NCBI GenBank assembly: GCA_961205875.1
Contig: OY540816.1
Location: 62,001-126,000, forward strand
DNA length: 64,000 nucleotides
Source of the DNA: Sialis fuliginosa
Lineage: Eukaryota; Arthropoda; Insecta; Megaloptera; Sialidae
Direction: 5' to 3'
This document shows, one piece after another, positions 58,374-64,000 of this stretch; the stretch's first letter is position 1, and every line of letters begins with the position of its first letter. The notes beneath the pieces are model-generated. The model was given only the letters and a program-made list of their open reading frames with translations, was not told where the DNA came from and searched no databases. The position numbers were made by a program, and so were the translations under genes.

Positions 58374-59128
58374 CAGATTTTTTAATGCAGATTTAGATTT
58401 ATTAAACAAAAAAATGTGTGTACCTATTGAAGGACCGCATAAAAAATATTATGTATATACCTAGATGTTTTTTCTCAGAAAAATATAAAGAATTTATAAA
58501 ATCATTTTTAGCCACTAGAACGTCGATTGGTCGGTTAGTGTACTCGAAATAGCTGTAATCCATTCGCCTATTAGTATTTATCGTTGTTAGTCCCACCAAA
58601 GCCTCGTTACCAAATTTTTTTCATATATTTTGAGCCAGTAGTTACAAAGACGCAGGGAGATGAACAAAATAAAATACTGCTTTTTACCACCTAGTGGCGC
58701 CATTTTGGAGTTAAAAAATAAATAAAAATATGGTCATATTCTACATCCCACACGTCTTGGTATACATTTTTTTTTTTTTTGGATTTGCTTTAAAGCCCTC
58801 TGCAGGCACCATTTTTGATATAGAAAAAAAATAGAATAAGGGTCAAATTCCGCTTGTGTGGTTATACATTTTAACGTACCACATGCCTTGATATAAAAAA
58901 AAATATTTTTTTTACCTAGCTTTAACTCCTTAGTGCCCCCCTCCCCTAAAAAATATTTTTTCAATATATATATGTACATCTTTTACTAGAGGGTATCATT
59001 TTACATGTTCAGTAAAAATTTCAAGTTTCTAGCTTATATAGTTTACGAGCAATTTAGCTTTGAGTGAAACGACGGACGGACGGGCGGACAGAAGACAGTG
59101 AGATTAATAGGGTTTCTTGGAACCCTAA
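58374..59128. other. Repeat-rich stretch without a gene
   Basis: Contains CACCTAGTGGCGCCATTTTG near 58688 and ends ACGGACGGACGGGCGGACAG then GATTAATAGGGTTTCTTGGA and ACCCTAAAA. That ending resembles 3' ends of dispersed insect repeats and is shared with 43345. Short frames here show no domain. Confidence 0.4.
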
Positions 59129-59296
59129 AAATGATGTTGATCTACAAATATCCTTGAAGGTCACACTAAAATAAATAAATATTACAGTTCGATTACTCCC
59201 TCACAACTAAACATTTTTTGGTTGAAACATTTTTTTCATATATGCGATGTTTTTGAGATAAATATCTCTAACACTTTAAATGCCCCATCCTGTATG
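59129..59296. mobile_element. Terminal fragment of the 54152-type foldback
   Basis: Matches the right arm of the element at 54152-54950 (GATGTTGA, AAATATCCTTGAAGGTCA) and continues into the terminus missing there, ending GCCCCATCCTGTAT, the complement of ATACAGGATGGAGC. Confidence 0.75.
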
Positions 59297-59454
59297 TGCT
59301 TAAGAATTTTACGGTTCAAACATAAAAAAAATTATTATAAAAAATTTAGACATTGAAAAATACATATTAGGTACATATCTAAATAAATATTATTTATTGA
59401 AATATAAACCTGCATTTGTATTTTATAAAATGTAAATATATTCATAGAAATTAT

Positions 59455-60300
59455 TAAAACCACACATTTGTATCTCTCGTATCTCCGAGACTGACCGAGC
59501 AAAAAACTTTTCCTTTGTGGAACAAAACAGCACAAAACTAGTACAAAACATTGAACTGTGTTTGAACCTGATCGGGCTTGGGCGGGTTCCAAGTTAACGT
59601 TAAGTTGGAACACCCCGTTTTGTATCTCTCGTATCTCTGATACCGATCGAGCAAAAAACTTTTTCTATATGAGACTGAACAGCACAAAACTCACCTGAAC
59701 TAACTGACATATTTATAATAATGTCAGATTAAAACCACACATTTGTATCTCTCGTATCTCCGAGACTGATCGAGCACAAAACTTTTCCTTTGTGGCACAA
59801 AACAGCACAAAACTAGTCCAAAACGTTGAACTGTGTTTGAACCTGATCGGGCTTGGGCGGGTTTCAAGTTAACGTTAACTTGGATCTCCCCGTTTTGTAT
59901 CTCTCGTATCTCTGATACCGTTCGAGCAAAAAACTTTTTCTTCATGAGACTGAACAGCACAAAACTCACCTGAACTAACTGGCATATTTTAAATAGTGTC
60001 AGGTTAAAACTGCATATTTGTATCTCTCGTATCTCTGAGATTGATCGAGCACAAAACTTTTACTTTGTGGCACAAAACAGCACCAAACTAGTCCAAAACG
60101 TTGAACTGTGTTTGAACCTGATCGGGCTTGGGCGGGTTCCAAGTTAACGTTAACTTGGAACCCCCCTTTTGTATCTCTCGTATCTCTGATACCAAGCTAG
60201 CACAAAACTTTTCCTTTGTGGCACAAAACAGCACAAAACTAGCACAAAACTTTGAGATATGTTTCAACTTGATCGGGGTCGGGCGGGTTCCAAGTTAATG
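59455..60300. repeat. 275-bp tandem repeat, three copies
   Basis: ACATTTGTATCTCTCGTATC starts recur at about 59463, 59738 and 60012. Each unit has two related halves with TTTGTATCTCTCGTATCTC and ends its first half in a near-palindrome, CCAAGTTAACGTTAACTTGG. The third copy diverges after 60180. Minus-strand frames that recur in it are by-products. Confidence 0.88.
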
Positions 60301-60309
60301 CAGCCATCA

Positions 60310-61558
60310 AACTCGATCTTCATGGTCATTTCAAGTTCATATTACCAAAAAACCATCAAAAAAATCTAAAAAATATATATTCAGAGGTTTTCGGGGTCGC
60401 TGAATCCGAATCCGAGGTCTACTTTTCTGTATCGAGTGAGGGGTCAAGGTCGATTCAAGGTCAAATAAACAAAAGGCCATTACAAAAATCTGAAAAAATG
60501 TGCAGATAGGTATTCGGGATCGCTAAATTCGAATCCAAGGTCTGCTTTTCTGTATCGAGTGAAGGTCAAGGTCGATTCAAGGTCAAATAAACAAAAAGCC
60601 ATTACAAAAATCTGCAAAAATGTACATTTAGGTTTTCGTGATCGCTGAATCCGAATCTGAAGTCTGATTTTCTATATCGAGTGAAGGTCAAGGTCGATTC
60701 AAGGTCAAATTAACAAAAGGCCATAAGAAATCTGAAAAAAGTATTTGTAGGTTTTCTAGGTCGCTGAATCCGAATCCGAAATTTGCTGTTCTGTATCGAG
60801 TGAAAGACAAAGTTATTTCAAAGTCAAATAAACAAAAGGCCATTACAAAAATCTGAAAAAATGTACAGGTAGGTTTTTGGGTCGCCGAACCCGAATCCGA
60901 GGTCCGCTTTTCTGTATCGAGTCAAGGTCATAGTCTTAAGGTCAAATTAACAAATGGATATAAAAAATAAAATAGTTTAAATAATTAGGTTTTCGGTATC
61001 ACTGAATTCAAATCGGAGGTCCGTTTTTTTTGTATCTAGTCACATCCTTTTGTTAATTTGACCTTAAATACCTTGACCTTGACTCGATACAGAAAAGCGG
61101 ACCTCGGATTCGGGTTCGGCGACCCAAAAATCTACCTGTACATTTTTTCGGATTTTTGTAATGGCCTTTTGTTTTTTTGACCTTGAAATAATTTTGTCTT
61201 ACACTCGATACAGAACAGCAGATCTTGGATTCGGATTCAGCGACCCAGAAAACATACATGTACATTTGTTCAGATTTTTTTATGGCCTTTTGTTAATTTA
61301 ACCTTCACTCGATATAGAAAAGCAGACTTCGGATTCGGATTCAGCGATCACGAAAACCTAAATGTACATTTTTGCAGATTTTTGTAATGGCTTTTTGTTT
61401 ATTTGACCTTGAATCGACCTTGACTCTTCACTCGATACAGAAAAGTAGACCTCGGATTCGGATTCAGCGACCCCGAAAACCTCTGAATATATATTTTTTA
61501 GATTTTTTTGATGGTTTTTTGGTAATATGACCTTGAAATGACCATGAAGATCGAGTTC
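60310..61558. repeat. Palindrome made of ~121-bp tandem units
   Basis: Left side: six units at ~119-123-bp spacing marked by TCTGTATCGAGTGAAGGTCA (near 60426, 60548, 60671, 60790, 60911 and 61030). Right side: about four and a half inverted units, marked by CACTCGATACAGAAAAG. The centre is near 61040, and the outer ends ACTCGATCTTCATGGTCATT and complement pair. Although the period equals that of the satellite at 1-25565, the sequences are unrelated. Confidence 0.87.
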
Positions 61559-61954
61559 GCGGACCCATGTTCTATGGACAACTTTAATCACTATATTATG
61601 TAGTATTTATTTCCGTGGGTTTGGTCGAAATCCACCGAGAGTGTTTTTCCATTGCTTTTGTGCGGGGTCCTTTAGATGGATTAGGCGACTTTTGTTTTAA
61701 CACGTCTCAAATAATATTTTTATATTCTTGTTCTATGATAAAAAATAAGACAAAAAAATAATCAAAATATACCTCCAAAAATTCATCCTTACCAACAAAT
61801 AGCCATTTTAAGTATCGCTTTCTAGTTATGTTAGTAAACTTGCAACATTAAAAGAACTGGCTATAGGTCTAAGAGGACACGTATTAGGTGATATATGTAC
61901 ATGAACTTTTTTCTTACCTTTAATCAAAGAACAGGAATATAAATTTATTTTGTT
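61559..61954. other. Unassigned stretch in the loop of the large element
   Basis: AT-rich DNA with one less AT-rich patch (61610-61690, GGTTTGGTCGAAATCCACCG). No repeat partner in this window and no coding signal. Confidence 0.4.
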
Positions 61955-62157
61955 TAATTTGAAGCATCCGTATTAAGTAAAATTCTGCATGCTTTCTTTT
62001 TCATCGATATTGCTCGTAAACGGTTTATCCTATGATAAATGAGCAAAGTATATTTTTATGTATTTTGTCGCATACAGTCTAATTCAAATTTTTAATTCAG
62101 GAAAAAATTGAAGAACAACAAATACTGGATAAAAATCGACGGGCCTCCTGGGCCCAT

Positions 62158-62424
62158 TGTTGCGACCTAGTTACCTAAAATCAACAACTTAATACTCTGG
62201 TGTGAGTTATGGTGTCTACGTTGGCCAGGGAGCTTGATGATGTAGAAAATTCCTTCCAAGATCACTGATTTGTCATATTTTTGATGCACCGTTATATAGC
62301 CGACATTTATGCAAAGTATTCATTTTTACACGCGCTTGGAAAACAAATTGTCATTGAGGAAATGACTTGCCAATAATCCAAGCGCGTGGCTATACAGCGC
62401 GTGCGGTTCACAACACCATACAAC
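62158..62424. mobile_element. Small insertion in the right arm of the large element (~265 bp)
   Basis: The left arm near 56820-56850 runs through this position without it. The ends TGTTGCGACC and GGTTCACAACA are imperfect inverted repeats, and CCA flanks both sides. The inside contains two copies of CAAGCGCGTG and its complement. Confidence 0.5.
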
Positions 62425-62733
62425 CCTGGTCAAAATTACTATTGGTTGATACTGGAAATCGATAATACTTATTAATACTAACCCCTGTATCAAATTTCAT
62501 AACTATAGCACAATGGGGTCTCCAGATATTAAATAAAAACTAATTTTGAGTAAAATCTTTGGAGGGCTGTAGCCCCCTCATGACAAATTTCCGGACACAT
62601 GTTTATATAATGTTTTTTACATAAAATATTTTTCTCGATGTACCGTTCAAGTTTGGCACGACAGTACTGAATCACTCTGTATAATGTGTTTCAACCTTCT
62701 TTTACCTCTGTCAAACATATTTTTTTCTTGATA

Positions 62734-63020
62734 TTGCTTCCTCGCAATATCGAAGATACGAGAAGCTATGTGATCGTTTCAGATTGAGACAAAAAAAAAG
62801 TTCTCCAATTTCAAAATTTTAAATTGATTTATCCGTTTCACGTCAAGACAAACACTTTTCGTTCCGTGTCTGTCTGTCTGTCCGTGTGTCCGTCCGTCCG
62901 TCCCCTGAATCCTTGTCACACACATAACTCATGAACCACTGAACCGATATTATTGAAACTTGGTCGGATGGTCGGGTTTGGTTTGAGGACGGTCCCATTT
63001 CAAAATCATCAAAATCGTGT
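62734..63020 (-). repeat. Outer inverted repeat, right copy
   Basis: Inverted partner of 54956-55243. It includes TGTCTGTCTGTCTGTCCGTG and CCGTCCGTCCGTCCCCTGAA and differs from its partner at scattered bases. Confidence 0.85.
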
Positions 63021-63220
63021 GTAAGGGGAGGGGTGACATCCCAAAATATTTATTTTTTCAAGATATCTCAAGAACGATATATTTTTTGTAGAACATTAAA
63101 TTTTCTATAATATAGGTCTACTACGTTTGTTGTAAAATATTCCCTTACAAAGATGTATCTCAATTTATTTTAAAAATTCGTGTTTTGTTTTTCTAAATTG
63201 ATATTTGATTGGATATATTA

Positions 63221-63298
63221 AATGTCATTTTGACGTTTTAAATGTGATTTTGGCGTTTTAAATGTCACTTTGACGTTTTAAATGTCATTTTGACATTT
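63221..63298. repeat. 20-bp minisatellite, four copies
   Basis: Unit AATGTCATTTTGACGTTTTA repeated four times with one to three changes per copy. Confidence 0.85.
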
Positions 63299-63622
63299 GC
63301 ATAAATTTAGATTTAGATTGAAATTGTCAAAAAATTAAAAATATATGAAAAAATATTCAGGTGCGTTTTAAGAAAAATTTCGAACTAAGATTTTTTAGTA
63401 AAATTTGTATAAAAATTAAATGGTTAACCAATGCCAGGCAATTTATCTGAACACTATCGGTTTTAGTGAATTTAGCACGAGGAAGCACTGTGCATTTACT
63501 TGGCAGATGTTTCTTTCTTTGTTTTTAGTCATTAGTATATTAAAATTTATGATGATGCAAGTGTTCAACAAACCTTAAAATAAGTGTACCTCTCTGATCT
63601 GATATATATCCGTCAATGTTGT

Positions 63623-63655
63623 ACCTACAATACCTACAATGTAGGTATTGTAGGT
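63623..63655. repeat. Perfect 33-bp hairpin
   Basis: ACCTACAATACCTACA pairs fully with TGTAGGTATTGTAGGT around a single A. The arm itself is a near-repeat of ACCTACAAT. Confidence 0.9.
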
Positions 63656-63892
63656 CCTACATGCTACATTATAAAACCGAACATAACCCTTAAAAGAATT
63701 CAAAATTTAATTTGTGAATTTTGACTACGAAAATATTAAAAATTACTTAACTTGATGAAAATTTGTAGATAAAAACGATGCAACAAATACAATCTAAACT
63801 TGTTATACCAGATCAGTGCAGCTTAAACTATGAATTATTAACAATAATATCGATTAAATATTTCATTAGGTATGTTTTTATGTTTACAGAAT

Positions 63893-64000
63893 ATATGTAA
63901 CGGATAAATTCCATTACAAAAAATTGTTTTCACTATTTTACAATATCATTATGCTATTATTTTATTTTTCCGTACTTACTCCATTATAAATGCAAAGTAT
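63893..64000 (+). mobile_element. Start of an LTR-like element, runs off the window
   Basis: Begins TGTAACGGATAAATTCCATT and matches, inverted, the ~108 bp at 36668-36774 with scattered differences. Both copies start with TGTAACGG at unrelated flanks. Confidence 0.6.

Larger units (their letters stand above)
56563..62683. mobile_element. Large inverted-repeat element (6.1 kb) with nested repeats
   Basis: The left arm 56563-57035 starts TATACAGGATGATTTAGCAC. The inverted right arm 61955-62683 ends in the complement (CTGAATCACTCTGTATA). Shared landmarks include GTCCGGAAATTT, TTTATTTAATATCT and TACGGATGCTTCAAATT. The right arm is interrupted by a ~265-bp insertion (62158-62424). The 4.9-kb loop holds another palindrome, two tandem arrays and a tandem-repeat palindrome. 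No transposase was recognised. Confidence 0.78.
63021..63892. other. AT-rich stretch without a gene
   Basis: Holds a 20-bp minisatellite and a 33-bp hairpin, listed separately. No other structure or coding frame recognised. Confidence 0.45.

Noticed and set aside
61053..61591. Minus-strand 70- and 77-codon frames
   Set aside because: Repeat units read in frame; no start context or domain.
25566..64000. tRNA, rRNA or other structured RNA genes
   Set aside because: No cloverleaf with A and B boxes or rRNA-like block was recognised by eye; a covariance-model scan would be decisive.

Overview
The window is eukaryotic and looks like insect DNA; a beetle is possible but only weakly supported. The clues are very AT-rich non-coding DNA, a long array of REST-like C2H2 zinc fingers, and several hAT-like, mariner-like, Helitron and foldback elements. 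There are no bacterial operons, CRISPR arrays, or rRNA or tRNA genes that I can recognise.

Positions 1-25565 form one continuous satellite of about 211 tandem monomers of ~121 bp. The monomers are ordered in a very long higher-order repeat (HOR) of 5914 bp, about 49 monomers. It is seen at 1-5914 and 5915-11828, then as shortened or rearranged versions of 5553 bp, 3377 bp and about 3.1 kb. A decayed edge follows at 23906-25565. Each full HOR holds a nested ~1.06-kb duplication 1932 bp apart. The small minus-strand reading frames in the array are by-products of the repeat, not genes.

Positions 25566-36250 are AT-rich DNA with a hAT-type MITE (28282-28841, perfect 8-bp target duplication), a small TIR element, a 1.8-kb foldback (30319-32094) and a 2.4-kb foldback (33485-35878). 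The second foldback carries the last exon of an uncharacterised animal gene family, copied in both arms with the same frameshift.

The one convincing host gene is a zinc-finger gene on the minus strand. A 37-codon first coding exon (52454-52564) is spliced in phase 0 to a ~620-codon exon (36979-38835) with 19 intact fingers and one degenerate finger. It stops at a TAA inside finger 21, and eroded finger sequence continues beyond the stop until an LTR-like insertion. Its 13.6-kb intron holds an 11.1-kb palindromic transposon (39325-50453) inserted in a Helitron-like element. That palindrome carries a hAT element in its left arm and a 3.7-kb Helitron in its right arm; each arm preserves the empty site of the other arm's insertion. 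The 3.7-kb Helitron contains a mariner-like element, which contains a small TIR element, which contains an exon fragment of the ribosome-biogenesis gene BRX1.

Positions 52565-64000 are upstream of the zinc-finger gene and are almost entirely inverted repeats. There are two more hAT-type elements, a tight palindrome with a polypyrimidine loop, an ~8-kb nest of inverted repeats, a 275-bp tandem array, and a palindrome built of ~121-bp tandem units unrelated to the satellite. I see no other intact protein-coding gene.
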